Assembly (NCBI GenBank): GCA_013389105.1
Contig: JACADZ010000089.1
Coordinates: 1 to 43,255, forward strand
Direction of reading: 5' to 3'
Length of the DNA stretch: 43,255 nt
Source: Parvularculaceae bacterium
GTDB lineage: Bacteria > Pseudomonadota > Alphaproteobacteria > Caulobacterales > Parvularculaceae
In this document: piece after piece, positions 15,002 through 24,010 of the stretch
Layout: every line of letters starts with the position of its first letter
How positions within the stretch are numbered: position 1 is the stretch's first letter
Translations under genes and position numbers: made by a program
The notes under the pieces: model-generated
Databases searched by the model: none
Told to the model about the DNA's origin: nothing
What the model saw: only the letters and a program-made list of their open reading frames with translations

Positions 15002-15327
15002 TTTTTTGACAGCAGGTCCTTCAGCGCCGCGTTGTCGAGCATCGCATCCGCGAGAAGACGCTTCAGCTTCGCATTCTCCGTCTCAAGACCCTTCAGGCGC
15101 TTGGCTTCCGAGACGTCCATGCCGCCGAACTTGTTCTTCCAGTTGTAAAGCGTCTGCGGGCTGATCCCGTGCCGGCGGCCGAGCTCCGCCGCCGAAGCCC
15201 CGAGCTCATGCTCCTTCAGAACCCCAATGATCTGCTCTTCCGAAAACCGTGATCGCTTCATTCGTCCAGTCCCTTCGTTCGGGCCGGACTCTAAATCCCC
15301 GTGGATGAAAATCTCAGTGGCAGGTCA
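14597..15327 (-). mobile_element. Truncated IS3-family element
   Basis: The left end (in transcription sense) is preserved. Reading the minus strand from 15327, the terminus starts TGACCTGCCACTGAG, followed by orfA and the first third of orfB. The other end is lost at the 14597-14603 junction. Confidence 0.75.
14995..15261 (-). CDS. IS3-family OrfA (transposase N-terminal protein)
   Basis: An intact 88-aa OrfA with a helix-turn-helix (FSEEQIIGVLKEHELGASAAE, then HGISPQTLYNWKNKFGGM) and a leucine-zipper-like C-terminus (LETENAKLKRLLADAMLDN). It binds the IS termini. Since OrfB is truncated, the copy cannot move by itself. Confidence 0.88.
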   Translation of the reverse strand: MKRSRFSEEQIIGVLKEHELGASAAELGRRHGISPQTLYNWKNKFGGMDVSEAKRLKGLETENAKLKRLLADAMLDNAALKDLLSKKW

Positions 15328-15364
15328 AACCGCGCCGGTAACCCCGGAGGCTGTTTGGTTGGGG

Positions 15365-15545
15365 TCATGCAGCGATAGCGGTTCCCTTGAGCGCTGCAAA
15401 GTAGTTGGCCTCGGCTTGTGCCGGGGGATGTTTCCGATCGGCTCGAGAAGCCTTCGGTTGTTGAACCAGTCGACCCATTCGAGCGTGGCGTATTCGACCG
15501 CGTCCATGGATCTCCGCGAGCCTTTGCGCCGAATGCCCGCTTGAA
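15365..15545 (-). pseudogene. IS3-family OrfB C-terminal fragment, frameshifted
   Basis: Reading the minus strand, GSRRSMDAVEYATLEWVDWF and NNRRLLEPIGNIP are in one frame, and the expected continuation (PAQAEANYFAALKG) is in another. One frameshift has therefore occurred near 15425. It belongs to a different IS3 subgroup from the element beside it. Confidence 0.7.
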
Positions 15546-15599
15546 GCCCTAAACCAGTCAATTTCCGAACGAGCCGGTGGTGATCTTGAGGCGGCCCAA

Positions 15600-15810
15600 G
15601 ACATGGTCGCCGATCAAAAGAGCTTCGAAGTGGCCTTCAATCTTTTCCCGCGCAATCGACTTGCGGTGATTGCCTAGCCCTTCGTGAAGCAGAAATAAAA
15701 GGGATAGCGCCGCTGGCGTCCCTTGGCCCATGCCGCCGTGGGGGGCTTCTCGCAGCACGCGCAGGGGATCGCGCCGAGTAGCGGGAAGTCCTTGGCGCCG
15801 TCCTTCGGCC
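15600..15810 (-). pseudogene. Decayed large serine recombinase (zinc-ribbon part)
   Basis: Pieces of the recombinase zinc-ribbon region can be read on the minus strand: AKDFPLLGAIPCACCEKP, then AKGRQRRYPFYFCFTKG, a stop, and NHRKSIAREKIEGHFEALL in a shifted frame. The order and Cys positions match large serine recombinases of prophages and integrative elements. The catalytic N-terminus is not present. It may be the former integrase of an element at this junction. Confidence 0.6.
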
Positions 15811-15931
15811 TGTCCCCGGTATTGTGGACGGTCAGTGAAGCTAACGCCATCTTTTCCGCGAAGGCGATCGGACTGAGATTTGGGCCTTACCGCCAACAAA
15901 CTGGTTCGGCCCTTTGGCCGGCGCTCTGGAA

Positions 15932-15941
15932 TGGTATATCA
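15932..15941. promoter_or_regulatory. TGATATATCA-type operator, site 1
   Basis: TGGTATATCA, within the near-perfect palindrome AATGGTATATCATT, lies 30 nt upstream of the YciI start. Related sites are at 24011, 29543 and 42335, each just upstream of a gene of the island. Confidence 0.6.
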
Positions 15942-15971
15942 TTTGCCGCCAACCGGTTGGATGGCGAGGTC

Positions 15972-16364
15972 ATGGCCGTGCCGAAGACGCCTGTCAGTCG
16001 CGTGACGAGACTATCGGAGGGAGCCTTCGCGTTCTGGTGCGCCGACGGGCCGAACGCCGCCGAATTGCGACGGCGGCACCTGGAGGCGCACCTCGCATTC
16101 GTCGAAACGAACCACGATCGCTACCTTGCGGCCGGGCCGATGCGCCGGGACGGCGAACAGCGGCTGTGCGGAAGCCTGCTCGTTGTCGTCGCCGAGAGCG
16201 AGTCGGACGCGCGCCGGTTCGTTGAAGGCGATCCCTATTTTTCCGAGGGCGTCTTTGAGTCGGTCGAATGCCGACGCCTCACGCCGGCTGCGGGGCGCTG
16301 GCTAGGCGGCGTGATCTGGAAAGACGCGCACGAACTGCGCGCCCTGGCGGACGGCGGACGATGA
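15972..16364 (+). CDS. YciI-family protein
   Basis: A 130-aa YciI-like protein with a ferredoxin-like alpha/beta fold. The family pattern is seen as FWCADGPNAAELRRRHLEAH (19-38), RYLAAGPM (about 50-57), and SLLVVVAESESDARRFVEGDP followed by YFSEGVFESVE. The family includes dehalogenase-like and ring-modifying enzymes; the role here is unknown. ATG 15972 is chosen because sequence upstream is recombinase debris. It is the first gene of operon A, 30 nt downstream of operator site 1. Confidence 0.82.
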   Translation: MAVPKTPVSRVTRLSEGAFAFWCADGPNAAELRRRHLEAHLAFVETNHDRYLAAGPMRRDGEQRLCGSLLVVVAESESDARRFVEGDPYFSEGVFESVECRRLTPAAGRWLGGVIWKDAHELRALADGGR

Positions 16365-16382
16365 GCGGCAAGGGCCAGATCG

Positions 16383-17036
16383 ATGTCGGAAGCCGCCCTG
16401 TTCGCACTTCTGCACCTTCTCGTTTTCGCATACTGGCTCGGGGGCGACATTGGCGTGTTCTATTCAAGCTTTGTGCTGACTGATGAAAGGCGGCCGGCCG
16501 CTGGGCGCCTGGCGGCCGGACAGATTCTGAACGCGGTCGATCTCATTCCGCGGCTGGCGCTCCTGATGGCGTTGCCGACGGGGCTCGCGTTGGCGGGTGC
16601 GCGGGGCTGGCTCGATCTCGGCCCTGCGTGGCTCGCGGCGGCTTTTGTCGCTGCGCTCGGCTGGGCTCTGCTCCTGCGGCGTCTCCACCACGACCCCTCG
16701 TCAACGAGCCTCCGGTTGGTCGATCTGGCGCTGCGCTGGGCGTTTCTTTCGGCGCTCGCGGTTGCGGGCTGCGCCGGCCTTGCAGGAATGGTCGCGCTCC
16801 CCGCCTTTATCGCGGCCAAATGCCTTGTGCTCGCCTTCTGCGTCGCGATGGGGCTATGCGTGCGCGCGACTCTGGCCCCGTTCGGCCCTGCCTTCGCACG
16901 GCTCGCCTCAGGCGCGCCGGACGCCGACAGCGATCGGACGGTGCGGCGATGCCTTGCTCGGGCGCGGGTTTTTGTCGTGCTGATCTGGATCGCCCTCGTC
17001 GCTGCGGCCTGGCTCGGCGTCGCGGCGCCGATATGA
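16383..17036 (+). CDS. Four-helix membrane protein, paralog of the 41.6-kb gene
   Basis: A 217-aa inner membrane protein with about five hydrophobic segments (near 5-25, 57-76, 82-98, 115-160 and 193-214). The first contains LHLLVFAYWLGGDIGVFYSS. The same signature (LHIIAMVYWLGGEWGVFQTS) occurs in the protein at 41618-42307, so the two are paralogs. A His and Tyr/Trp in the first helix are reminiscent of small heme-binding membrane proteins (CopD/HupE-like), but this is unproven. Its stop overlaps the FAD oxidase ATG (ATGA), so a partnership as membrane anchor or electron acceptor for that enzyme is plausible. Confidence 0.75.
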   Translation: MSEAALFALLHLLVFAYWLGGDIGVFYSSFVLTDERRPAAGRLAAGQILNAVDLIPRLALLMALPTGLALAGARGWLDLGPAWLAAAFVAALGWALLLRRLHHDPSSTSLRLVDLALRWAFLSALAVAGCAGLAGMVALPAFIAAKCLVLAFCVAMGLCVRATLAPFGPAFARLASGAPDADSDRTVRRCLARARVFVVLIWIALVAAAWLGVAAPI

Positions 17037-18640
17037 GCCTCCCCGTGTCGACGATCACAACGCCCGCATCCGAAGATTTGATCGACCGCCTTCGGCAAAT
17101 CGTCGGCGCCGATCATGTGAGAACCGATGAGGCGACCCTCGCGCTTTTCTCGCAGGATATTTACGCGCGTGCGCCGCAGATGGCGGCCTGCGTGGTCGCC
17201 CCGGCCGGAACAGACGAGCTCGCGCGCGTTGTCGCGGCGTCGACGCGTTCGGGTCGTGCAGTGACGCCGCGCGGCGCCGGCATGTCCTACTCCGGCGGTT
17301 ATCTGCCGACGGAAGCGGGCTCGGTGATGCTCGACATGCGGCGGATGGATCGCATTCTCGACATCAATGCGGACGACATGATCGTCACGGCCGAGGTCGG
17401 CTGCACATGGGCGGCGCTGAATGCGGCGTTGAAAGAGAAAGGACTGCGCACTCCGTTCTTCGGGCCATTGTCGGGCCTCGTTTCGACGATCGGCGGCGGG
17501 CTCGCGCAGAACAATGCTTTTTTCGGCGCCGGCCGCTACGGGCCGTTATCGGAAAGCGTGACGGCCTTGCGGGTCGTCCTCGCGGACGGGACCATCCTCG
17601 ACACGGGTTCGGCGGCGACCCGAGGCGGGCCGCCGTTCTTTCGCCATTACGGGCCCGATCTGACCGGCCTGTTCCTCGGCGACTCCGGCGCGTTCGCAAT
17701 CAAGGCGGAAGCAGCTTTGCGGCTGATCGAGGCGCCTCAGTCCGAGGGCTACGCCTCCTTCGCTTTCCCGAGCCGCGACGGCGCGCTCGCCGCCATGTCG
17801 TCGATCTCGCGGGCGGGCCTTGGCGCGGAGGTCTTCGGCTTCGATCCTAATCTTCAGCGCGTGCGCATGAAGCGCGCCAGCCTCGCCTCTGACGTCGGCG
17901 TCCTCGCCGGCGTCGTCAAGCGACAGAATTCCCTGCTGGCGGGCGTCAAGGAGGCGGCAAAGGTCGTCGTCGCCGGACGAGATTTCGTCGGCGAGCGGGA
18001 ATATTCCGTACACATGACCGCGGAAGGGCGCAGCGCCGCGGCGGTTGAAGCCGACCTCGAGGCGGCGCGCGCGCTGGCCCGACGCGCCGGAGGCCGCGAG
18101 ATCGAAAACACCATCCCCAAGGTCGTGCGCGCCAATCCCTTCGCGCCGCTGAACAACATGATCGGACCGGACGTCGAGCGTTGGGCCCCCGTTCACGGCA
18201 TTCTGTCCCACTCGCGGGCTGCGCCGGCATGGGCTGAAATCGATCGCTTTTTCTCAGAAGCCGAGGCCGAATTCCGCGCACATGGCGTAACGACGGGCTG
18301 CCTGTTTACTTCGATTTCAACCAACGCCATTCTGATCGAGCCCGTCTTTTATTGGCCCTCGGCGCTCGGCGCGTTGCACCGCGAAAGCGTCGAAGCATGG
18401 TTGCTTAACAAGGTCACGCGCTTCCCGCCAAATCCCGAGGCAGACCGCACGGTCGCGCGCGCCCGCCGGCGGATCGCCGAAATCTTTCTCGCATTCGGCG
18501 CAGCGCACTTTCAGGTCGGCAAGGAGACGTATCTCTACCGTGAAAGCCGAAGCGCGGCCTTCCTTGCCTTGCTCGAGTCCATCAAGAGCGCCGTGGACCC
18601 CCAGCGGCTGGTCAATCCCGGATCTTTGGGGCTCCAGTAA
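17033..18640 (+). CDS. FAD-linked oxidase/dehydrogenase (GlcD/VAO superfamily)
   Basis: A 535-aa flavoenzyme. The PCMH-type FAD-binding domain (about residues 15-230) shows TPRGAGMSYSGGYLP, then PLSGLVSTIGGGLAQNNAFF and a Gly-rich GPLSESVTALRVVLADG stretch. The C-terminal half is the FAD-oxidase C domain ending VDPQRLVNPGSLGLQ. Such enzymes oxidise 2-hydroxy acids or phenolic/alcohol substrates, passing electrons to cytochromes or quinone. The ATG at 17033 is chosen for its 4-nt overlap with the membrane gene; the frame is open further upstream but there it runs opposite to real coding sequence. It probably catalyses an oxidation step in the operon A branch. Confidence 0.85.
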   Translation: MSLPVSTITTPASEDLIDRLRQIVGADHVRTDEATLALFSQDIYARAPQMAACVVAPAGTDELARVVAASTRSGRAVTPRGAGMSYSGGYLPTEAGSVMLDMRRMDRILDINADDMIVTAEVGCTWAALNAALKEKGLRTPFFGPLSGLVSTIGGGLAQNNAFFGAGRYGPLSESVTALRVVLADGTILDTGSAATRGGPPFFRHYGPDLTGLFLGDSGAFAIKAEAALRLIEAPQSEGYASFAFPSRDGALAAMSSISRAGLGAEVFGFDPNLQRVRMKRASLASDVGVLAGVVKRQNSLLAGVKEAAKVVVAGRDFVGEREYSVHMTAEGRSAAAVEADLEAARALARRAGGREIENTIPKVVRANPFAPLNNMIGPDVERWAPVHGILSHSRAAPAWAEIDRFFSEAEAEFRAHGVTTGCLFTSISTNAILIEPVFYWPSALGALHRESVEAWLLNKVTRFPPNPEADRTVARARRRIAEIFLAFGAAHFQVGKETYLYRESRSAAFLALLESIKSAVDPQRLVNPGSLGLQ

Positions 18641-18650
18641 GGACGAATGA

Positions 18651-19532
18651 ATGCAGCTTAGATGCGCCACGCTCACAGTCGAGAACGCCGAGGCGGCCGC
18701 GGCCCGCTACCGCGACTTCATGAATTATCGCCTCGTCGAGGCGGGCGAGGTCAGCCGAGATCTGGCGGCTAGCTGGGGTGCGCCAGACGCCGCGGGACGA
18801 CGCATGGCCGTCATGCAGCCCGAGTCCGGCGCCCCCGTCTTCCTGCGCATGGTCGAGGGGCGCCGGCGCGACGATTATCGGCCCTTGAGGACCCATGGCT
18901 GGGCGGCGATCGAGCTATGCGTTCGCGACGTGCTGTCGGTTCACGAACGGATGAAGAAGTCGCCTTTTGAAGTGATCGGTCCGCCGCGGCCGCTCTCCGG
19001 CCTGCCGACCATTTATCCGATGCAGGTCAAAGGTCCGGACGACGAGATCGTCTACCTCACCGAGATCCGCGGCGACCTGCCCGAATACGATCTGCCGCGC
19101 GCCGCGTCATTGATCGACAGACTTTTCATCTGCGTGCTCGCATGTTCGAACATGCAGAAGTCGGCTGAGTGGTTTCAGAAAGAAGTCGGGCTTGCGCCGG
19201 GCCGCGTTATGGAGATCGAGTACGCCATGCTGGCCGCCTCGTTCGGCACGCCACCCGAGCGCCGATACGCAATCTCAACCATGACTCATGGCCGAGACGT
19301 GGTCCTCGAACTCGACCAATATCCCGAAATGGCGACCGGGCGCGCGTACAACGAGGGCGAACTTCCGCCCGGCGTCGCAATCGTCAGTCTCTTGACGTCC
19401 GACTTCGACCGATTCCAGGGCTGGCTCGGCGACCCGATTCGCGCGGGCGGGTCCGTCTATGGCGGCGCCCGCTCCGGCGTTTTGCGCGCGCCAGACGGCG
19501 CGCTCGTGGAGATTGTGGAGGCGGCCCGTTGA
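18651..19532 (+). CDS. Two-domain VOC (glyoxalase/dioxygenase fold) protein
   Basis: A 293-aa protein made of two VOC modules (about 1-140 and 150-293). The first has ATLTVENAEAAAARYRDFMNY, the second ICVLACSNMQKSAEWFQKEVG. Members include extradiol dioxygenases, glyoxalases and epimerases that bind a metal via His/Glu. Candidate ligands are not conserved clearly enough to assign a reaction; Glu290 in the terminal VEIVEAAR is the usual last-strand ligand position. It is placed between an FAD oxidase and an MDR reductase, so it likely acts on a pathway intermediate. Confidence 0.8.
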   Translation: MQLRCATLTVENAEAAAARYRDFMNYRLVEAGEVSRDLAASWGAPDAAGRRMAVMQPESGAPVFLRMVEGRRRDDYRPLRTHGWAAIELCVRDVLSVHERMKKSPFEVIGPPRPLSGLPTIYPMQVKGPDDEIVYLTEIRGDLPEYDLPRAASLIDRLFICVLACSNMQKSAEWFQKEVGLAPGRVMEIEYAMLAASFGTPPERRYAISTMTHGRDVVLELDQYPEMATGRAYNEGELPPGVAIVSLLTSDFDRFQGWLGDPIRAGGSVYGGARSGVLRAPDGALVEIVEAAR

Positions 19533-20542
19533 TCGCGGCGGAAGAAGTCGTCCTGGTCCGGGATATCGACGGACCGCCGTGCGCCGCTGATTTCAAGCTG
19601 CGCGCGGTCGAGGCGCCCAGCCACGGCGAGGGCGAGATTCTGGTGCGGACGATCTACCTTTCGCTCGACCCTTATGTCGGATCAATTCTACGCGGGCGCC
19701 ATTTCAACGAATCGAGGCCCCGGGCCGGCGACGTCGTTCCGGGGCGCGCCGTCGCCGAAGTCCTGCAGTCCCGCGCGCCCGGCTTCGCGCCCGGCGACCT
19801 GGTGCGCGTCGAGACCGGTTGGCGGTCGCTGGCCGTCGCGCCAGCGTCGGGCGCGGCGAAGATATCGCGGGACGAGGGGCCGCTTTCCGCTCAGCTCGGC
19901 GCAGCAGGCATGCCGGGATTGACGGCCTACGCCGGCATGAAACACCTCGCCAAGGTCGGCGGCGGCGAACATGTCCTGGTCTCGGCGGCGGCGGGAGGCG
20001 TCGGCGGCGCCGCCGGCCAAATCGCCCGCATTCTCGGCGCGGAGAAAGTCGTCGGCCTGGCAGGGTCGGCGGAAAAATGCGCGCGCGCGGTCGAGACCTT
20101 CGGCTTCGACGACTGCATCAATTACCGCGCCGAAGGCTGGCGCGACGACCTCAAGCGCGCTTTCCCGCGCGGGATCGACGTCTATTTCGACAATGTCGGC
20201 GGGCAGGCGCTCGACGCGGCGCTTGCGCAGCTCGCCCATTACGGCCGCGTGGTGCTGTGCGGACTTGCCTCGCAATATCAGACGGCGGAGCGCCCCGCCG
20301 GACCCAATCCCGGCATGTTCATCGCCAAGCGGGCCCAGGTCTTCGGCCTCGTCGTCTACGATTTCGAACATGAGCAGGAAGCCTATTCGAGAATGGCGAG
20401 CGCGTGGATTAGAGAAGGCCGGCTCGCCGTTTTGGAAGATCGCGCGGAGGGATTGGTCCAGGCGCCGTCTCTATTCGAGAAGCTCATGCGCGGCGAAAAC
20501 GTCGGCAAGACCATTGTCGTCGTCGGACCGGAGAAAAACTGA
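19529..20542 (+). CDS. NADP-dependent MDR oxidoreductase (2-alkenal/enone reductase type)
   Basis: A 337-aa zinc-independent medium-chain reductase of the leukotriene B4 12-hydroxydehydrogenase/CurA type. It typically reduces carbon-carbon double bonds conjugated to a carbonyl. The N-terminal part has LSLDPYVG and PGRAVAEV; the Rossmann motif is VSAAAGGVGGAAGQIA (about residues 150-165), followed by FDNVGGQALDAAL (about 220-232). It appears to start at TTG 19529, overlapping the VOC stop (TTGA), with GGAG about 8 nt upstream. Confidence 0.87.
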   Translation: MIAAEEVVLVRDIDGPPCAADFKLRAVEAPSHGEGEILVRTIYLSLDPYVGSILRGRHFNESRPRAGDVVPGRAVAEVLQSRAPGFAPGDLVRVETGWRSLAVAPASGAAKISRDEGPLSAQLGAAGMPGLTAYAGMKHLAKVGGGEHVLVSAAAGGVGGAAGQIARILGAEKVVGLAGSAEKCARAVETFGFDDCINYRAEGWRDDLKRAFPRGIDVYFDNVGGQALDAALAQLAHYGRVVLCGLASQYQTAERPAGPNPGMFIAKRAQVFGLVVYDFEHEQEAYSRMASAWIREGRLAVLEDRAEGLVQAPSLFEKLMRGENVGKTIVVVGPEKN

Positions 20543-20579
20543 TGCCTCGGGCTGCTCATCACGCAATGTTCAGCAGATC

Positions 20580-22001
20580 ATGACGGCCCGACGAATGAGA
20601 GCGCGCAATCCGCTGACGGGCGAATTCGACTTCGAGTTCGCAGCGCCCGGCGACGACGAGATCGAGGCCGCGACCAAACGACTGCGCGCAGCCCAGCCGC
20701 GCTGGCGGGGGCTCGGGCCCGAGGCGCGCGGCGCCGCCCTGATCCGCTTCGCCCAGGAAATCGAGCGGCGAAGAACGGCCCTCTTCGCGGCCCTTTCGGC
20801 CGACACAGGGCGGCGCGCGATAGCCGAGCACGAAATTCAGGGATCGCTCGCCCTCATCCGGAGGTGGGCCGAGGAGGCGCCGCGCCTCCTTCGCGAATCA
20901 GAGAGGCCGTCTGCGGCGCACCCGAATATCGCCATGAGAGAAACAGGGGAGCCGTTTGCGCTGGTCGGCGCGATCAGCCCGTGGAACTTTCCCCTGCTCC
21001 TGTCGATGATCGACGCGATTCCGGCGCTCGCCGCTGGCTGCGCCGTCTTCATCAAGCCGAGCGAAGTGACGCCGCGCTTCGTCGGCCCGCTCATGGACGC
21101 GGTCGCCGCGGCGACGGACGTGCGCGACGTCCTTCATGTCGCCGCCGGCGACGGCGCGGTCGGCGCGGCGCTCGTTCCTCTGGTCGACTGCGTCGCCTTT
21201 ACCGGCTCGGTCCCGACCGGACGCAAAGTCGCCGAGGCGGCGGCCCGCGCCTTCATACCGGCTTTTCTCGAACTGGGGGGCAAGGACCCCGCCATCGTCC
21301 TGCACGGGGCCGATCTCGAGCGCGCGGCGACGGCGATCCTCCGGGCGAGCGTCGTTTCAACGGGACAGGCCTGCCAGTCGCTGGAGCGCGTCTACGTGGA
21401 TGCGCGCAGCTTTGACGAATTTACGCGCCTGCTTGTCGAAAAAGCGAAGGCGACGCCGCTCGCCTTCGTTCCCGGCGGGATCATCGGCCCGATCATTTTC
21501 TCGCGACAGGCGGACGTCATCGCCGAGCACCTTCGCGACGCCGTCGACAAAGGCGCAGTCATTTTGTGCGGGGGAAAAATTGAGACCCATGGCGGCGGCC
21601 GCTGGATCGCGCCGACGGTGCTGACGCGAGTCCGGCACGACATGAAAGTCATGACCGAGGAGACCTTCGGCCCCGTCATTCCCGTCATGCCGTTTGCAAC
21701 CATCGAAGAGGCGGTTGCGCGCGCCAATGACTCTGTCTACGGACTTTCTGCCGCCGTTTTCGGTCCGACCGAGGCGGATGCGGCGGCAGTCGCCGAAAGA
21801 CTCGAAGCGGGCGCGGTCTCGATCAACGACGCCGGACTGACTACCGTCGTGTTCGAAGCGGAGAAAACCGGATTCAAGCTTTCCGGGCTGGGCCCGTCGC
21901 GGACGGGAGCTAGCGGGCTGACGCGTTTCCTGAGGCGCAAGGCGCTGCTCTACAATCGCGGCCCCGTCGCGCCGATCGAGGCGTTCGCGGAAAGAGATTA
22001 G
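20580..22001 (+). CDS. Aldehyde dehydrogenase family protein
   Basis: A 473-aa NAD(P)-dependent aldehyde dehydrogenase oxidising an aldehyde to the acid. The NAD-binding segment GAISPWNFPLLL and the FTGSVPTGRKVAEAA segment are present. The general base Glu231 lies in LELGGKDP and the nucleophile Cys265 in GQACQS. The C-terminal EETFGPVIPVMPF stretch is also standard. It resembles lactaldehyde/succinate-semialdehyde types, though substrate cannot be read. It is the last gene of operon A, 37 nt after the MDR gene, and ends convergent to the DUF1330 gene. Confidence 0.92.
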   Translation: MTARRMRARNPLTGEFDFEFAAPGDDEIEAATKRLRAAQPRWRGLGPEARGAALIRFAQEIERRRTALFAALSADTGRRAIAEHEIQGSLALIRRWAEEAPRLLRESERPSAAHPNIAMRETGEPFALVGAISPWNFPLLLSMIDAIPALAAGCAVFIKPSEVTPRFVGPLMDAVAAATDVRDVLHVAAGDGAVGAALVPLVDCVAFTGSVPTGRKVAEAAARAFIPAFLELGGKDPAIVLHGADLERAATAILRASVVSTGQACQSLERVYVDARSFDEFTRLLVEKAKATPLAFVPGGIIGPIIFSRQADVIAEHLRDAVDKGAVILCGGKIETHGGGRWIAPTVLTRVRHDMKVMTEETFGPVIPVMPFATIEEAVARANDSVYGLSAAVFGPTEADAAAVAERLEAGAVSINDAGLTTVVFEAEKTGFKLSGLGPSRTGASGLTRFLRRKALLYNRGPVAPIEAFAERD

Positions 22002-22063
22002 CTGCGCGCTCGTCGCGATGGCTTCGCGCCGGACTGTGCGTCCAATGCTTCACGCGCGAGGTC

Positions 22064-22522
22064 TCACCTGGCGGGGCTGTCCGGCGGCGCCGGCAGGCCC
22101 TCAAGAGCGTAGACGTCAAACCGGCCCCAGTTACCGTCGATCCGCGCACGACGAAGCGCGTCATATTCGGGGCTCGTCCAGAACGACCGCACGGCGTCCA
22201 TCGAAGGCCATTTCGAGATGACGAAGCTTTTGAACTCGCCTTCGCCCTCAAGAACTTCGAAATTGCGGCCGGCGGCGAGATAGACGCCGCCATGCTTTGC
22301 ATAGATGGGAGGAAGCTTCGCCACGTACTCGCGGGCGAATTTCTCCTGGTCGAGAACTTCGCCAAGCACCACGAGGTAGGCCGGCTTGGCCGCGGCGTCA
22401 TTCGCAGTCGGCTCGGTCGCGGGGCGAGGTTCCGCGCTGGCCGAGAGGATCTGCGCGGCGCCGACGCCGGCGAGCGCCGCACCGGCGACGAAGCCGACGC
22501 CTGCTGCAACAAGAGTTTTCAT
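22064..22522 (-). CDS. DUF1330 protein with N-terminal export signal
   Basis: A 152-aa protein. Residues 1-30 form a signal peptide or membrane anchor (MKTLVAAGVGFVAGAALAGV). The DUF1330 domain spans about 45-145 and includes AYLVVLGEVLDQEKFAREYV and EGEFKSFVISKWPSMD. DUF1330 proteins are ferredoxin-like small domains of unclear function; most are cytoplasmic, so the signal is unusual. Its ATG overlaps the symporter stop by 4 nt, making a two-gene operon. A periplasmic role near substrate uptake is possible. Confidence 0.82.
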   Translation of the reverse strand: MKTLVAAGVGFVAGAALAGVGAAQILSASAEPRPATEPTANDAAAKPAYLVVLGEVLDQEKFAREYVAKLPPIYAKHGGVYLAAGRNFEVLEGEGEFKSFVISKWPSMDAVRSFWTSPEYDALRRARIDGNWGRFDVYALEGLPAPPDSPAR

Positions 22523-23949
22523 GATCTTGCTCCTGAACGGCTGGGAAAGGCGAACACGATGAGAAGGCCTGCGAGCCATGGGATGATGCGCTCCTTCCAT
22601 TGTCCTGGACCGGACGACGCGAATTGGTTGAACCAGACGGCGAGGGCGAAGCCGGCGAATATGGCGAGGAGCACGGCGGCGGGCTGCGGCCGGCGCCCGA
22701 CGCAGATTGCGACGAGAGAGGGCCCGAACGCCGCTCCGAGCGCAGTCCACGCGAAGAGCACGCGCGAGAAGATCGACGCGGGAAGAAGCAGCGTCACAGC
22801 GACGGCGGCCGCGCACAGGGCGACTATCACGCCGCGCGTGACGACGACGGCACGATGGGGGGCGAGTTTCGACAGACCGAGATCATGGCTTGCCGCGGCG
22901 GAAGCGACGAGCAGTTGCGCATCGACGGTCGACATGATCGCCGAAAGGATCGCCGCCGTCGCCAGCACCGGCAGGAATCCGGGCGCGGCCTGCCGTGCGA
23001 TATCGAAGATCACGCCTTCTGCGACGGTCGCTTCAGGACCAGCGGCGGCCCGCGCCGCCAGCGCGATGACAGCCATGCCGGAATAGACGAGCGCGCCCCA
23101 GCCGACGGCGATCGCCGCGCCGACAACTCGCGCCTTCGGGTCACGCGCCGCCATCACCCAGGTGACGAGGTGCGGCTGACCAAGAGCGCCGAAACCAGTC
23201 GCCCCAAGTCCGATAACAAGTCCGACTGCGGACCATCCTGCATGCGCGCCGAAGGGCGAGGTGAAAGCCTCCGTCTGCGCCGAAAGGCCCGCCGCCAGCC
23301 CGGACCATCCGCCGACAGTCCCGAAGGCGGCGACCGGGAGCGCGAGCGCAATGAACAATATGGCAAGGCCCTGCAACGTGTCGGTCAGAGCCACGGCCCA
23401 GAAACCGCCGAGGAATGTGTAGGCGAGGATGACTCCGGCGCCGAGCAGGACGGCAGCGGTCTTGCCGATGGGAAAGACGCCGGAGAGGGCGGCTCCCGCT
23501 CCGTCAAACTGCGCGGCGACATAGAACGAAAAGCAAAAGAGGATCATAAGCGCCCCGGTAATGCGGATGGCGGCGCGGAGCGGGCTCGACCCGCCGGCGA
23601 GAAAATCAATCGCCGTGAGATAGCCCTCGCGACGGGACGCTTCGCCAAGGTGCGGCCCGAGCCACAGCCACACCAGCGCGTAGCCCGCCAGGATGCCTGG
23701 AACCATCCACAGGGCGGACAGGCCGGCATTCGCGACGAAAGCCGTGAAGCCGAGGAGCACCCAGGCCGACGACGAGGTCGCCGCATAGGCGAGACCGGCC
23801 ACCAGCGGTCCGAGCGCGCGCCCGCCGAGGAGAAATTCTTCTTGGCTGGCGGTCGCCCGTCGCGCCGCCCAAAAGCCGATTCCGAGCAATAGCGCCATGT
23901 ATCCGGCGAGCGCCGCCGCCGCAGTCCAATCCACGCCCTTGAATGACAC
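22519..23949 (-). CDS. Sodium:solute symporter family transporter
   Basis: A 476-aa SSS-family permease with about 13 membrane helices, related to PutP-type sodium-coupled carriers. Helix 1 begins VDWTAAAALAGYMALLLGIG and is followed by EEFLLGGRALGPLVAGLAY, a typical SSS signature. The GTG at 23949 is chosen because a GAGG site lies 9 nt upstream and the product then starts directly at helix 1. An ATG at 24021 would add a basic leader and overlap operator site 2. It probably imports the island's substrate, a small polar or anionic molecule. Confidence 0.88.
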   Translation of the reverse strand: MSFKGVDWTAAAALAGYMALLLGIGFWAARRATASQEEFLLGGRALGPLVAGLAYAATSSSAWVLLGFTAFVANAGLSALWMVPGILAGYALVWLWLGPHLGEASRREGYLTAIDFLAGGSSPLRAAIRITGALMILFCFSFYVAAQFDGAGAALSGVFPIGKTAAVLLGAGVILAYTFLGGFWAVALTDTLQGLAILFIALALPVAAFGTVGGWSGLAAGLSAQTEAFTSPFGAHAGWSAVGLVIGLGATGFGALGQPHLVTWVMAARDPKARVVGAAIAVGWGALVYSGMAVIALAARAAAGPEATVAEGVIFDIARQAAPGFLPVLATAAILSAIMSTVDAQLLVASAAASHDLGLSKLAPHRAVVVTRGVIVALCAAAVAVTLLLPASIFSRVLFAWTALGAAFGPSLVAICVGRRPQPAAVLLAIFAGFALAVWFNQFASSGPGQWKERIIPWLAGLLIVFAFPSRSGARS

Positions 23950-24010
23950 GACCGGCGACCTCGCAACCGCCACGAGGCAAGCTTTGACGCAAAACCCGAT
24001 TGGCGGCAAA

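Noticed and set aside
16628-17032. Long open frame upstream of the FAD oxidase start
   Set aside because: It overlaps the membrane protein gene in another frame; the ATG at 17033 with ATGA overlap and family N-terminus is the better start.
22600-23892. Very long plus-strand open frame opposite the symporter
   Set aside because: Its Arg/Asp/Gly-rich translation is typical of the antisense of a GC-rich membrane gene; the minus strand encodes a clear SSS transporter.
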